The notes: generated by a model from the sequence alone, not told the origin. Shown: positions 13,604-23,168, numbered from the stretch's first letter. The stretch is DNA of 26,151 nt from JBAXTZ01 sp041666525 (GCA_041666525.1 JBAYGT010000021.1:1-26151), one strand, 5' to 3'. Made by a program: numbers and translations.

Positions 13604-16177
13604 TCAGACGGTCAATTCGCCGTTCTTAACGCAAAGTTCGATGCTATCACCTTCTGCTACTGCGCCACTGATAATTTTTTTTGACAGTCCGGTCTCGATT
13701 TTTTGTTGAATTAACCGTTTTAACGGCCGAGCGCCAAACTGCGGATCAAACCCTTCGTCAGCAAGAACGCTCAACACTTCATCATTCCAGGTCAGTGTTA
13801 AACCAAGTTGCTTGTTCAACCGAACTGCGAGTTTCTTCAGCATAATTTCAGCAATTTTCTTAGTTTGCACTTGCGTCAAACTACTAAATACAATAATATC
13901 GTCGATTCGATTGAGAAATTCCGGACGAAAATGTTTCTTCAAAATTCCGATAACTTCAACTTTAGTTTTTTCCCATTCAACGCTGTTCAATATTTCAAAC
14001 GAGCCGATATTTGAAGTCATAATGATAACGGTATTTTTGAAGTCGACAGTGCGGCCTTTGCTGTCTGTCAACCGGCCATCATCAAGGATTTGTAGCAGTA
14101 CATTAAAGACGTCGCTATGAGCCTTCTCAATTTCATCTAATAACAGCACACAATACGGTCGGCGGCGAACGGTTTCGGTCAGTTGCCCTCCTTCGTCGTA
14201 ACCAACATAGCCTGGAGGCGCACCAATTAATCGCGCAACCGAGTGTTTTTCCATATATTCGCTCATATCCAGACGAACCATTGCCCGTTCATCGTCAAAC
14301 AATTGCTCGGCAAGCGTTTTAGCTAATTCGGTTTTACCTACTCCGGTAGGTCCGAGAAAAATGAACGAACCAATTGGGCGATTCGGATCCTTAATTCCTG
14401 CGCGCGCACGAATAACAGCTTCAGCCACTGCGACTACTGCCTCATCTTGACCGATGACCCGCTCGTGCATCGCTGTTTCCAAACCAAGTAATTTTTGCCG
14501 CTCGCCAGATAATAATTTTGTTACCGGAACACCGGTCCAACGACTAACTACACGGGCAATATCGTCTTCGTCTACTTCTTCCTTCAGCAACGCACGTCCT
14601 TCGCTTTCCTCTGCCAATCGTCGCTCTTCGGCAGCAAGGCTGCTGTTCAGTTCGGGAATGCGTCCATATTTTAGCTGCGCAGCGCGGTTGAGATCGCCTT
14701 CGCGTTCAGCGGCTTCTACTTCACTTTTTGCCGTCTCAATATCAGCTTTTAATCGCCGCAGTCGATCAATAGCGTATTTTTCATTTTGCCATTGATTTTT
14801 TAGCGCATCCACTTTGCTTTTAATTTCTGACAATTCTTCCTGTAACTTTGCTAACCGCTCACCAGATGCACTGTCATCTTCTTTTTTTAACGCTTGCTCC
14901 TCGATCTCCAATTGCATCAATTCTCGTAATTTTTCGTCGAGTTCAGTCGGCATTGATTCAATTTCGGTCTTGAGCTTCGCCGCTGCTTCATCCATCAAAT
15001 CTATAGCCTTATCCGGCAAAAACCGATCAGCAATGTAACGGTCAGACAGCGTTGCCGCTGCAATCAACGCGCCATCACGTATTCTTACACCATGGTGAAC
15101 TTCAAAACGTTCTTTCAGTCCCCGTAAAATTGAAATGGTATCCTCAACATTAGGTTCGTCTACCATAACTGGTTGAAAACGACGTTCAAGTGCCGCATCT
15201 TTTTCAATATATTTTCGATATTCATTCAACGTTGTCGCGCCAATACACTTGAGTTCACCGCGCGCCAACAGCGGCTTCAATATATTCCCGGCATCCATCG
15301 CTCCTTCGGCTGCTCCGGCGCCAACAACAGTATGTAATTCGTCAATAAACAGAATAATCCGGCCTTCGGATTTGGCAATTTCATTAAGAACATTTTTCAA
15401 ACGCTCTTCAAATTCACCACGATACTTCGCCCCGGCAATTAATGCTCCCATATCCAGTGCATAGAGAATTTTATTTTTTAAGCTCTCCGGCACGTCACCG
15501 GCAATCATCCGTCGCGCCAATCCTTCAGCAATTGCTGTTTTCCCCACTCCAGGTTCACCGATAAGTACCGGATTGTTTTTAGTGCGCCTCGACAAAATCT
15601 CGATAACTCGACGAATTTCGTCATCACGCCCAATGACCGGGTCAAGTTTTCCTTGTCGTGCCAACTCAGTAAAATCACGTCCATATTTTTTCAAAACTTC
15701 AAACTCCTCTTCGGGGTTGTCAGTTTTGATGTTACGGCCGCCGCGATAGTCGGCAATAACTTTTTCCATTCGATTGCGGAACAATCCAAATTCACGGCAT
15801 AGTTTTATAACATCACTATCGCCGTCATCAACTAACGCCAACAACAAATGTTCGACACTAATATATTCATCTTGCATAGTATGCGCAATTTTTTCCGCGC
15901 TTGCCAGTACCCGCATCAGTGCCGGACTGGTATTCAAGCGATCGTTTCCGCCCTTTACCGATGGGACTTTGCTGATAATTTGCGCAATTCGTGCATTGAA
16001 TACTTTATTGTCGATACCCGCGCTTTGCAAAATTGCAAGTAAAGTACCTTCGGCCTCTTTTACTAGCGCTGCAAGCAAATGTATTGGTAAAACTTCCTGG
16101 TTGTAATTCAAAACTGCCGTCTGTTGCGCTGCTTGGATTGCTGCTAATGACTTTTGCGTAAATTTATCGCTGTCCAC
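13604..16177 (-). CDS. clpB: ATP-dependent disaggregase ClpB
   Basis: ClpB is a hexameric AAA+ protein that dissolves protein aggregates with DnaK. The 857 residues have the full layout: Clp N-domain repeats (1-145), first AAA+ module with GEPGVGKT at 207-214 and LFIDELHTVVGAG, the coiled-coil middle domain (about 400-530, rich in K/E/L), second AAA+ module with GPTGVGKT near 605 and LLLDEIEKAH, and the C-terminal D2-small domain. The middle domain distinguishes it from ClpA and ClpC. The start is GTG at 16177 with GGTGAG upstream. It follows the DnaJ-like gene by 57 bases and probably shares its promoter. No CIRCE element is seen. Confidence 0.97.
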   Translation of the reverse strand: MDSDKFTQKSLAAIQAAQQTAVLNYNQEVLPIHLLAALVKEAEGTLLAILQSAGIDNKVFNARIAQIISKVPSVKGGNDRLNTSPALMRVLASAEKIAHTMQDEYISVEHLLLALVDDGDSDVIKLCREFGLFRNRMEKVIADYRGGRNIKTDNPEEEFEVLKKYGRDFTELARQGKLDPVIGRDDEIRRVIEILSRRTKNNPVLIGEPGVGKTAIAEGLARRMIAGDVPESLKNKILYALDMGALIAGAKYRGEFEERLKNVLNEIAKSEGRIILFIDELHTVVGAGAAEGAMDAGNILKPLLARGELKCIGATTLNEYRKYIEKDAALERRFQPVMVDEPNVEDTISILRGLKERFEVHHGVRIRDGALIAAATLSDRYIADRFLPDKAIDLMDEAAAKLKTEIESMPTELDEKLRELMQLEIEEQALKKEDDSASGERLAKLQEELSEIKSKVDALKNQWQNEKYAIDRLRRLKADIETAKSEVEAAEREGDLNRAAQLKYGRIPELNSSLAAEERRLAEESEGRALLKEEVDEDDIARVVSRWTGVPVTKLLSGERQKLLGLETAMHERVIGQDEAVVAVAEAVIRARAGIKDPNRPIGSFIFLGPTGVGKTELAKTLAEQLFDDERAMVRLDMSEYMEKHSVARLIGAPPGYVGYDEGGQLTETVRRRPYCVLLLDEIEKAHSDVFNVLLQILDDGRLTDSKGRTVDFKNTVIIMTSNIGSFEILNSVEWEKTKVEVIGILKKHFRPEFLNRIDDIIVFSSLTQVQTKKIAEIMLKKLAVRLNKQLGLTLTWNDEVLSVLADEGFDPQFGARPLKRLIQQKIETGLSKKIISGAVAEGDSIELCVKNGELTV

Positions 16178-16234
16178 GTAGTTCTCACCACCTTAAATAT
16201 TTAATAATTGACCACTTAATTCAAAATCATTCCG

Positions 16235-17158
16235 TTATTTTTCATTATGAAGTTCAGCAATTTTTTTGTATAGTTCCTTTTCTTTTTCAGATATTGTTGG
16301 CGGAATATCAATAACTAAACGGATAAAAGCATCGCCGTTTTCATTAGCATCACGCTTGAATCCCTGACCACGAACTCTCAGCTTTTGACCAAAACGCGTA
16401 CCGCTTGGTATATTAAGCTCAACTTTTCCCGTGGGTAAGGAAACAGTTTTCCTGCAGCCAATCACAGCTTGTTCAGGATGCAACACTAATTCGGTTTCAA
16501 TATCATGCTTTCCGGAAAGTTTCCATTTCCCCCCCGAATGAGCATTTAGTTTCAAAATTAACGATCCACCGTTATTGCCCAAGCCCTTCAACCGTATTTG
16601 CGATCCAGGCGCACTTCGCTCCGGAATATTAATATCCACACTCTTTTGTCCACTTTCCGTCTGCATTGAAACATTACGTTTGCCGCCCTTGATCAATTCT
16701 TCGATAGTCATTTCAAGTTCTGCGTTAACATTCTCAGCACGTGGCGCATAATTTTGCTGGCCAAATCCTTCAAATGGATTTGCAGTTCGCCGTCCACGGC
16801 TAGACTTGCGTTCACCGCCTGCGCCCGCTCCACCAAAGAACTGACTAAAAAAATCGGAAAAATCGCCACCACTAAAGCCGTAATTCGTACCGCCACCGCC
16901 AGCCCCGCCGTAGTTGAAATCTTGGCCATTTTGCCAATTTGCGCCAAATGAATCATATTTTTTCCGCTTCTCGGAATCACTTAGTACTTCATAAGCTTCA
17001 TTTATCTGCTTGAATTTTTCTTCGGCTGACTTTTTTTTATCACCTTGATGTTTGTCGGGATGCCACTCTTTAGCAAGCTTGCGATAGGCGCTTTTCAACT
17101 CTTTTCCCGACGCTTCGCGTTTTACGCCAAGTGTTTCATAATAATCTATATATTTCAT
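16235..17158 (-). CDS. DnaJ/CbpA-type Hsp40 co-chaperone without zinc finger
   Basis: A 307-residue J-domain protein that would stimulate DnaK ATPase and deliver clients. The J-domain at the N-terminus has the HPD motif at 33-35. It is followed by a Gly/Phe-rich linker (about 80-125: repeats of GGAG, FSGGDFSDFF) and two DnaJ C-terminal beta domains (about 140-300). The cysteine-rich zinc-finger of full DnaJ is missing, so this is the CbpA type. The ATG at 17158 has AAGGTGG eight bases upstream; a GTG four codons earlier overlaps that site. It precedes clpB, a functional partner, under a strong promoter. Confidence 0.93.
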   Translation of the reverse strand: MKYIDYYETLGVKREASGKELKSAYRKLAKEWHPDKHQGDKKKSAEEKFKQINEAYEVLSDSEKRKKYDSFGANWQNGQDFNYGGAGGGGTNYGFSGGDFSDFFSQFFGGAGAGGERKSSRGRRTANPFEGFGQQNYAPRAENVNAELEMTIEELIKGGKRNVSMQTESGQKSVDINIPERSAPGSQIRLKGLGNNGGSLILKLNAHSGGKWKLSGKHDIETELVLHPEQAVIGCRKTVSLPTGKVELNIPSGTRFGQKLRVRGQGFKRDANENGDAFIRLVIDIPPTISEKEKELYKKIAELHNEK

Positions 17159-17185
17159 AAATCGTACCACCTTTTCTCACTTGCA

Positions 17186-17214
17186 ATTATATCATTCTCA
17201 TTTTCACTTAGCAA
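17186..17214 (-). promoter_or_regulatory. promoter of the DnaJ-like gene and clpB
   Basis: On the minus strand TTGCTA (17214-17209), a 17-base spacer and a perfect TATAAT (17191-17186) lie about 30 bases before the DnaJ-like ATG. The -35 and spacing match the rpsO promoter. No heat-shock operator of the CIRCE or tandem CtsR type was found beside it. Confidence 0.7.
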
Positions 17215-17257
17215 CGTTTTTTGAGAAAATGCCGTCATGACTGGTGAATCCATCAAA

Positions 17258-18250
17258 TCATCTTACGGCCTCTGAAGCAAATATCAGCTTAATTCCTGAC
17301 TGTTTAATTTCATCAATCATTTCGCTTAATGCTTTTGCCGTATTGGGACGCGAATGACCAATAGCAATAATCGTTTTGTTACGCGCCATGTCAACTGCTT
17401 TATTTATTCGTTCTTTAATATACGACACGCTATCACTGTTATCTAAAAATATCTCATTCTCCGCAGTCGCAACACTATATTCGCGAGCAACATCGCAGGC
17501 GACACTTGCCGGATTGGTCATCGAATCGACAAAAAATAACCCATTATTCGCTACAACGCTCATAACTGCACGCATAACTCGACTGTCAGCCGTTGCTTTC
17601 GAACCCTGATGATTATTCACCCCGACTGCTCCGGGTACGGCATTAATCGCATTGCGGGTAATCTGCTCAATCTCTGAATCACTCATTGATGTGAGAATTG
17701 TTATTTTTTCGGCACTGGCGCCGCTGGCGGACTGCATCGGTAAATGCAACATAATTTGTTTACCACTGGCGTTGGCTTTAGCTATAGCGGCTTTACTGGA
17801 CGGCAGGTACGGTATCACCGAAAACGTCAACGGACCATCAATTTTCGCCAGTACATCCAGTGACGAAATTGAATAACCACAGTCATCAATTATTATGGCT
17901 AATCGCCCTGGCGGCCCCGGCTTGATATTGTAATGTTTGACTGCACCATTGTTACTAGTAGTCGAATTTGTCTGACTATCTGCTTGTTTTTTTTGCTCAA
18001 CACTTCCCGACGAAGTAGCCGTTTCATTTTTGGGTGTTGTTGTTACATTGCCATCCGACACCTGATTGCTTTCTTTACCAGCAGTATTGTTACTGCCGGA
18101 GTTTTCTGATCCACAACCGCCAGCGTAGATAATTTCAACAACAAAAGCTACCACGACAATTGCAATTGTCACCAGTCGCGTCCAATTGGTTTGGGTTGTT
18201 TTTTTTCTCGAAACTCTTTTACTAACAGGTTTACTATTCTTCTTTTCCAC
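17258..18250 (-). CDS. divergent polysaccharide deacetylase family protein (YibQ-like)
   Basis: A 330-residue envelope protein: basic N-terminus, one membrane helix (about 26-44), a Ser/Thr/Asn-rich linker (about 45-105) and a catalytic-type NodB-like fold. Motifs of the divergent family are present: IIIDDCGY with D122-D123, HLPMQ with H169, NNHQGSKAT with H214, FFVDS, and IGHSRPNT with H299. I chose the GTG at 18250 because GAGGTG lies just upstream; the ATG at 18265 has no ribosome site. The substrate is unknown; peptidoglycan-linked polysaccharide is possible by family. It is the last chromosomal gene before the integrated element. Confidence 0.87.
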   Translation of the reverse strand: MEKKNSKPVSKRVSRKKTTQTNWTRLVTIAIVVVAFVVEIIYAGGCGSENSGSNNTAGKESNQVSDGNVTTTPKNETATSSGSVEQKKQADSQTNSTTSNNGAVKHYNIKPGPPGRLAIIIDDCGYSISSLDVLAKIDGPLTFSVIPYLPSSKAAIAKANASGKQIMLHLPMQSASGASAEKITILTSMSDSEIEQITRNAINAVPGAVGVNNHQGSKATADSRVMRAVMSVVANNGLFFVDSMTNPASVACDVAREYSVATAENEIFLDNSDSVSYIKERINKAVDMARNKTIIAIGHSRPNTAKALSEMIDEIKQSGIKLIFASEAVR

Positions 18251-18633
18251 TCTCCACCTCGTCATCGTATATGATAAATTTGATTATAAATCAGCTGTAC
18301 GCTAAAATGAATACAAATTTGATTTTTGCATAAAGTGTTTTATTACGGCCTTAACGATTTGCCAACAAATTTCAAAATTCCGTCCATTTTTTTCATCGAT
18401 TTGGCGTTTTTTTACACATTAATAAACAAAACGTCCTGTTTAACTTTTGTAAGATGTCCGTTTTTTTTATCGTAAAAAGCTATTGGGAAATCATTGGGAA
18501 ATTGCCAAAGCTCTTCCAAAGCCACGGGATATCGATTTATTGGCTGCAATAAAAACTGTTAGGAAATAGATCCAAATTTAATGCTGAAATTCATTAAAAT
18601 CATATATCAAGTTCCAAATAATAGCAAAAAAAA
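18251..18633. other. gene-free junction between chromosome and integrated element
   Basis: This AT-rich stretch holds no plausible gene. Near 18280-18300 the minus strand has a TATAAT-like box that may serve the deacetylase gene, but no good -35. A small tandem repeat of ATTGGGAAAT occurs at 18482-18502. The left attachment site should lie here, because the integrase gene points outward into it. No tRNA gene is present, and I found no shared word with 25227-25460 that would mark att repeats. Confidence 0.45.
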
Positions 18634-18663
18634 GACGGTCAAAGTTTTTAATCTTTGACCGTC
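18634..18663 (-). terminator. intrinsic terminator after the integrase gene
   Basis: A perfect 11-bp inverted repeat (18634-18644 with 18653-18663) has an eight-base loop. On the minus strand it is followed by eight T, 15 bases past the integrase stop codon. Confidence 0.9.
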
Positions 18664-18678
18664 ATACATTCATCAGTA

Positions 18679-19860
18679 CTACGCCGCATAGAGCAATGGT
18701 TTTTCTCTAACAGCAATTCCTTTCAAAGATTCGTTCAGATTTTCAATAGCACGCGTTTTTGCATTTTCGGAAATATGAGAATAATGCATCGACATATTTA
18801 TAGTTGAATGGCCAAGTAACTCTTGAAGAACTTTGGGATTATCACCTCTTTCTATAACCATTGAAGCAAAAGTATGGCGCAAATCATGGACACGTTTTTC
18901 ACTTATTCCATTGACCCGAAGAATTCGTTTGTAGATTTTATAGAGCGACCCTGGATGAACGACTTTGCCGTTATCTTGTGTATTAATATACCCCTCGTCT
19001 TGATAATAACCGTCCAACTTATGTATGAGACTATCCTGTTTGGCTTGTTGCGCTTTGAGCCTGTCATAAAGTTCCTGCGTTATTGGCAACGACCTCTTTG
19101 ATTTGTGAGTTTTAGGTTCAGTAATCGCTAAACCAGCGCCTCTTTTTATTCCTATAGTTCTGTTTATACTGAACACCCGCTTATGAAAATCAACATCACT
19201 CCACTTTAAACCAACAGCTTCTCCTAATCGCAATCCATATCCAATCATAAAATAATAGCAAAGCCCATATTTTTCGGTGTCGCATGCCGAAATAAATTTT
19301 CTAATTTCTTGCTTATTCATTGGAACAATTTCATTTTGTGGTTTTTTAGGCAATTTGATTTTTTTGGCTGGATTCCTGTCAAGAATATCATTTTCTACAG
19401 CGTACTCTAAAGCACAATTGATAACAAGCTTAACTAATTCAGCTTTTCTCAGCCCTGGAATTCTTCTATTTACTTCTTTTCCGATAATTGAATTTAAAAA
19501 CCCTTGGATATCAATTAACTTGATATGATTAATGTCCGCATTGCCAATCCGGTGATTTTCAACACATTTTGCTGCACTCTCATACGACTCGACTGTTTTG
19601 TACCTTAAACTGTTTCTGCGAAGATCCAGCCATTTTGTTATCCAAGACGACAATGTGATTATTTCTTCTTTAACTTCGAGACTGGTTTCGTATTCTCGCT
19701 TCAATCGCAGCAGCTCCAATTTTGCTTCCTTTTGAGTTTTTCGTGTAACAGACACCACCTTCGCTTCCCCATTCGGTTTTTTACCCAACATTATTCTGCC
19801 GTTCCAATTACCATTACTTGTTTTTCTATAGCTGCCATCGCCGTTAGTTTTCTTTGCCAT
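18679..19860 (-). CDS. int: tyrosine recombinase / phage-type integrase
   Basis: A 393-residue integrase with an N-terminal arm-binding-like domain (GDGSYRKTSNGNWNGR near 8-22), a SAM-like core-binding domain (about 70-165) and a catalytic domain with all expected residues: R211 (GYGLRLGEAV), a Lys near 253, H325 and R328 (HDLRH), H351 (LLGHS) and nucleophile Y360 (MHYSHI). GAGGAG precedes the ATG. It catalyses site-specific integration and excision of the element to its right. It is transcribed toward the left junction and ends at a strong terminator. Confidence 0.95.
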   Translation of the reverse strand: MAKKTNGDGSYRKTSNGNWNGRIMLGKKPNGEAKVVSVTRKTQKEAKLELLRLKREYETSLEVKEEIITLSSWITKWLDLRRNSLRYKTVESYESAAKCVENHRIGNADINHIKLIDIQGFLNSIIGKEVNRRIPGLRKAELVKLVINCALEYAVENDILDRNPAKKIKLPKKPQNEIVPMNKQEIRKFISACDTEKYGLCYYFMIGYGLRLGEAVGLKWSDVDFHKRVFSINRTIGIKRGAGLAITEPKTHKSKRSLPITQELYDRLKAQQAKQDSLIHKLDGYYQDEGYINTQDNGKVVHPGSLYKIYKRILRVNGISEKRVHDLRHTFASMVIERGDNPKVLQELLGHSTINMSMHYSHISENAKTRAIENLNESLKGIAVREKPLLYAA

Positions 19861-20019
19861 TCGTTATTGCTCCTCGATTCGATATTTTGATTCATTAAAT
19901 GCATCGCGTTCCTTACTTCTCTTATAACACCGGCGCAGCCTCGTTTTTGCCGATGAATATTTTTTCAATATTTCAGTTATTTTCTCGTTTTAGGATCATT
20001 ATTAGCTGGCATGATAATT

Positions 20020-20046
20020 TGGTCGACTAACCGAACCGGTTGACCA
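20020..20046. repeat. inverted repeat beside the candidate origin
   Basis: TGGTC (20020-20024) pairs with GACCA (20042-20046), and inside them ACCG pairs with CGGT. It adjoins the left edge of the TGGCA cluster. It could be part of an origin or an operator; a chance repeat is not excluded. Confidence 0.4.
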
Positions 20047-20048
20047 AC

Positions 20049-20293
20049 TGGCAGCGCCTGGCAACCATCTGGCAACCCGTTTTCAGTGAGTTTTGGGCGG
20101 CGCACCGACCTTATCATAGCTACTGGCAACATTGGCAACCTTTTTGGCAGCCATGAAATTCATGGTCTATTTGAATATATATGTAAATCAAATTAAAAAT
20201 TATGTTGCCAATCCTGCCAGTAGTAATAAATTAACCTTAGCAGGGATATATATCTGGCAAAATGACCTTGCCAGCAAGTTGCCAGCCCTGCCA
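20049..20293. repeat. phased TGGCA/TGCCA repeat cluster (candidate replication origin or protein-binding array)
   Basis: Twelve copies of TGGCA or its complement TGCCA occur in 245 bases. They start at 20049, 20059, 20070; 20124, 20133, 20145; 20206, 20215; 20255, 20269, 20280 and 20289. Within groups the spacing is about 9-14 bases, close to one helical turn, so bound proteins would sit on one face of the DNA. Seven copies are TGGCA and five TGCCA, with orientation changing between groups, and an AT-rich stretch (20165-20205) lies between groups. About 0.5 copies are expected by chance. The position between int and the primase-helicase gene suits a satellite or phage origin. Confidence 0.6.
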
Positions 20294-20369
20294 GCAACCT
20301 ATTTATTTCGTCGTAACAGTGTTTTTCCCATTACGTAATTTTCATATCTATTTACCAGCGCTTCTGACA

Positions 20370-22886
20370 TCAAGCCACTTGTCTGCAGCTCTCCGCGATT
20401 GTGTATTTCTTGGTTGCGAGCTTTTTCTCATTTTTCACTGGAATTACATATCCTAAGTCAACTAGCACTTTTAAAGCGGCGGTTATTTCTTCTTCTCTTG
20501 TGACGGCAGTGAATGACCGTTTCACATCGCGTATTGAAAATTCGCAGAGCTGCTTAGTGTTCATTCTTCCTAAAATCTCTATTGCCAGTTTATGCTCCGG
20601 TGTCTCTTGCATCGCGCCAAAGGTAATTAAGGCGTGGCTCTCAAAATAACGGATCAGCTTAACTGCGTTTGCCATTATTTCAGCGGAAATCGGCATATTT
20701 GCAAAACTCTTGTCAATGTTTTCAGCAACGTGTAACAATCCGCACAAACGGATTAGCTGTCCATGTGCCTTACCGCCCCAATCTTGCAGGCAATAAAATC
20801 TTCCGGTAGGTAATAGGTCGGCTTCCAAATTCTCGCGATACCTGACAAATAATTCCAGAGCGCCTTCACTTAACACCAACTCTTTAGTCTGAGCATCGAA
20901 CGGCAAGTTCATCATTATCATTATATTTTCTTCATACAGACTTTTGGCTGCTGGATCAATCGGGTAGTCGGTACGTACATCCCGATAACCGATTTTTGAT
21001 TTCGGATAAGAAAATAGAAATCTGGCATACAGGCCCCGACCTTGAAATTGCGCTTGTTCTTTTTTGCCGCTAGCGTTAATTATTACGGACGGCTGTGCTG
21101 CCAACCCCAGAGTAATTGCCGGATTGTTTATTCTCAGTGAATCCCTGCCTTGTCGGTCGACCAAATAGCTTTCGCCGGTATATCCCGATAAATAAATATC
21201 GAAATTCGGGCTATTACCATATCTGCCGGCTGCGAGCGAGAATATTATTCCGCCTTCCGCGCTCAAAACAGCTATCCGTTCTCCTCGTTGTTCAGACAAT
21301 ACACTTGCCAGCTTCTCGGCGGTGCAGTCGCTAACAAGCAGTTTTGTCGCTACTGGTTCTGGTAAGGCGGCCAACTGAATCGTTACTGCCTCGAAATCCA
21401 TCTGAAATTTGGCTCGATCCTCGGCATTGCAATTTATGTCGGCAAGCCGTTTTTCAAGCGTGTCCTTTTTTCGCTTCAGCAAACTTATCTGAGCACGCTG
21501 TTTCGCAACTTCGGCTCGTTCCTTGTCCTGGATAATAGCCTCATAACTTTTTACCGGAAAATCCAGCTGGCTCATCACTGCGGATTTCAAGTTGGACGGT
21601 TCCAGCAAAGTTACAATATACAAATTCACTTGCTCAAGCCAGTCTTGTTTTGCTCTGACTTTGATTTTCTGGGCGAGCGCTGCGCTAAGTACCGCCAACG
21701 CTGCATTGCCTGGCAAATCTACTGGAGTCTGTGTTGCAAGCGCAACCTGTAAAACATATTCCTGCAACCATCCCGGAAAAGCATCTATCGGATACTCAGC
21801 CGGTTCAAGACCACGGTAAACTTCGGGCAACATCACGTCTTCATCTAAAAAGTCTGTGCAAACCATTATTGGCAATTCACTCCCGGCACCAGCAGCAATC
21901 GCTAGCAATTCTTCTAAAGTATGACCAGCAGCCAGCCAGTCAGAAACATCGGCGCCGTTTTCATCAACTCCTTTCCGCTTGCCCTTTGCGGTTTCAATTT
22001 CACTAATACCGGGCAACTCGATATATTTGACGTTTATCCCTGCAGCATTCAAGTCACTCGCGACCTCAGCCACGTATTTGCGGCCCACCGTGTCGTTATC
22101 GGCGATAATGTTTACGCATGATACGCCCTTGATGTCGGCAGCAAACGATTCGCTGCGTTTGCTCCAGGTACCTACGCCACCACTGGTCGTGGCAATCAAT
22201 CCTAACCCGCCTAAGCTGTCGGCGTCTTTCTCGCCTTCGACAAACCAAATTTCTTTGCTCAGTTTTGCCGCCTCTGCGACTTGGTGTAGATTGTAGATAA
22301 CCTGTTCGGCACCTCCGAGACCGGACACATAACCGCCATCAACGCATCCGAAAAACCGTGCATCCTTACCACCGGTATCGTTGCCATTGACATCAATGTG
22401 CTTAAATATGTCTTTGCGGTAAATTATTTCGCCGTCTTTATTATGGAAATAGTGCGACCGCGCATGTTGGCGGGTGTACTCGAACTCAAGTTTTGGAGTG
22501 TCCTGAGTTGGCATTATGACTTCCGCAGCCTTTGCAGTAGCAGCTGGTGGTGGTTCATCTGTTTCATCAGTTTGATCACCTTCCAAAAATTCCGTTTTAA
22601 GTCGTTTAACTATTTTTACGAAATCCTTGGGTTCTGTCACGTCCAGATCCCACCAGTCACCAGCATAATTAAACACATTGCCGCAGGCGGTGCATACGTC
22701 GCAGAAATAGACATTTTCATCGGTGTTTATACGCAGGCTGGGTTTATGATCATCGTGAATATGGCATGTCAGGTAATATTCCTCGCCAATCTGAGTAGCT
22801 TTTTCTCCACTGAGATATTCTGCCACTTCAAGCAGTAATTCCTTTAGGTCTTCGATTAACTCGTCGGTTATAATAAATTTTGACAT
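20370..22886 (-). CDS. primase-helicase-like replication protein (CHC2-like zinc finger, TOPRIM, DUF3987)
   Basis: An 838-residue mobile-element replication protein. The N-terminus has a CHC2-like zinc site (C41-x2-H44 with C62-x2-C65) and PSLRI between the ligands. A TOPRIM domain follows (VEGEKDADSL and IIADNDTVG, about 215-275). The C-terminal half is DUF3987-like, with a P-loop-like LLEPSNLKSAVM lacking the usual glycine before KS, as often seen in that family. A predicted coiled coil (about 465-510, K/E/R-rich) follows, and a winged-helix-like end is likely (about 775-830). Expected activity is primer synthesis plus DNA unwinding at the element's origin. The ATG has AGGA eight bases upstream. 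It lies just after the excisionase-like gene, and its end abuts the repeat cluster. Confidence 0.85.
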   Translation of the reverse strand: MSKFIITDELIEDLKELLLEVAEYLSGEKATQIGEEYYLTCHIHDDHKPSLRINTDENVYFCDVCTACGNVFNYAGDWWDLDVTEPKDFVKIVKRLKTEFLEGDQTDETDEPPPAATAKAAEVIMPTQDTPKLEFEYTRQHARSHYFHNKDGEIIYRKDIFKHIDVNGNDTGGKDARFFGCVDGGYVSGLGGAEQVIYNLHQVAEAAKLSKEIWFVEGEKDADSLGGLGLIATTSGGVGTWSKRSESFAADIKGVSCVNIIADNDTVGRKYVAEVASDLNAAGINVKYIELPGISEIETAKGKRKGVDENGADVSDWLAAGHTLEELLAIAAGAGSELPIMVCTDFLDEDVMLPEVYRGLEPAEYPIDAFPGWLQEYVLQVALATQTPVDLPGNAALAVLSAALAQKIKVRAKQDWLEQVNLYIVTLLEPSNLKSAVMSQLDFPVKSYEAIIQDKERAEVAKQRAQISLLKRKKDTLEKRLADINCNAEDRAKFQMDFEAVTIQLAALPEPVATKLLVSDCTAEKLASVLSEQRGERIAVLSAEGGIIFSLAAGRYGNSPNFDIYLSGYTGESYLVDRQGRDSLRINNPAITLGLAAQPSVIINASGKKEQAQFQGRGLYARFLFSYPKSKIGYRDVRTDYPIDPAAKSLYEENIMIMMNLPFDAQTKELVLSEGALELFVRYRENLEADLLPTGRFYCLQDWGGKAHGQLIRLCGLLHVAENIDKSFANMPISAEIMANAVKLIRYFESHALITFGAMQETPEHKLAIEILGRMNTKQLCEFSIRDVKRSFTAVTREEEITAALKVLVDLGYVIPVKNEKKLATKKYTIAESCRQVA

Positions 22887-22905
22887 TTCGCGAATCCTTT
22901 CATAT

Positions 22906-23073
22906 TTATACCTTTGTTATTGCCTCGACAAACTGTGCCGGGATCAGATGTTTTCCGCCTAGCCTAATAGCTGGTATCTCACCGCGCCGGATGCAGTTGT
23001 AGATATGCTGGCGGCTGCATGGTACTAGCTGGAGAAACTCGGTAATGGTGTAGTACATTTTTTTTGGTGTCAT
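22906..23073 (-). CDS. excisionase-like helix-turn-helix protein
   Basis: A 55-residue MerR-like/HTH_17 protein: MYYTITEFLQLVPCSRQHIY is the first helix and recognition region, and RRGEIPAIRLGGKHLIP is the wing typical of Xis-type excisionase proteins. The ATG at 23073 has AGGAG upstream; in-frame sequence before it (to 23118) lacks family resemblance. It would bend DNA at att for excision, or act as a regulator. It lies 19 bases before the primase-helicase gene, probably in one transcript. Confidence 0.85.
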   Translation of the reverse strand: MTPKKMYYTITEFLQLVPCSRQHIYNCIRRGEIPAIRLGGKHLIPAQFVEAITKV

Positions 23074-23168
23074 GATTAATGCTCCTGATTTTTTCTTTTG
23101 AATTTGCGGAATGTCCACTGATGGGGCACTTCAACTCGATTTGAATCATTCTTGTACGGTAACAGCGT

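Noticed and set aside
14454..15038. Plus-strand open frames antisense to clpB
   Set aside because: Serine-rich shadow translations of the AAA+ coding sequence, with no start signals.
17159..17257. CIRCE or CtsR heat-shock operator before the DnaJ-like gene and clpB
   Set aside because: Neither the nine-base CIRCE inverted repeat nor tandem GGTCAAA heptads are present; the GGTCAAAG inverted repeat at 18636-18661 is the integrase terminator.
18251..18678. tRNA gene as integration site
   Set aside because: No cloverleaf or T-loop-like sequence was found; only an AT-rich spacer and the integrase terminator.
20049..20293. CRISPR array
   Set aside because: The repeated word is only five bases, in both orientations, spaced about ten bases; there are no 24-40-base repeats with equal spacers and no cas genes.
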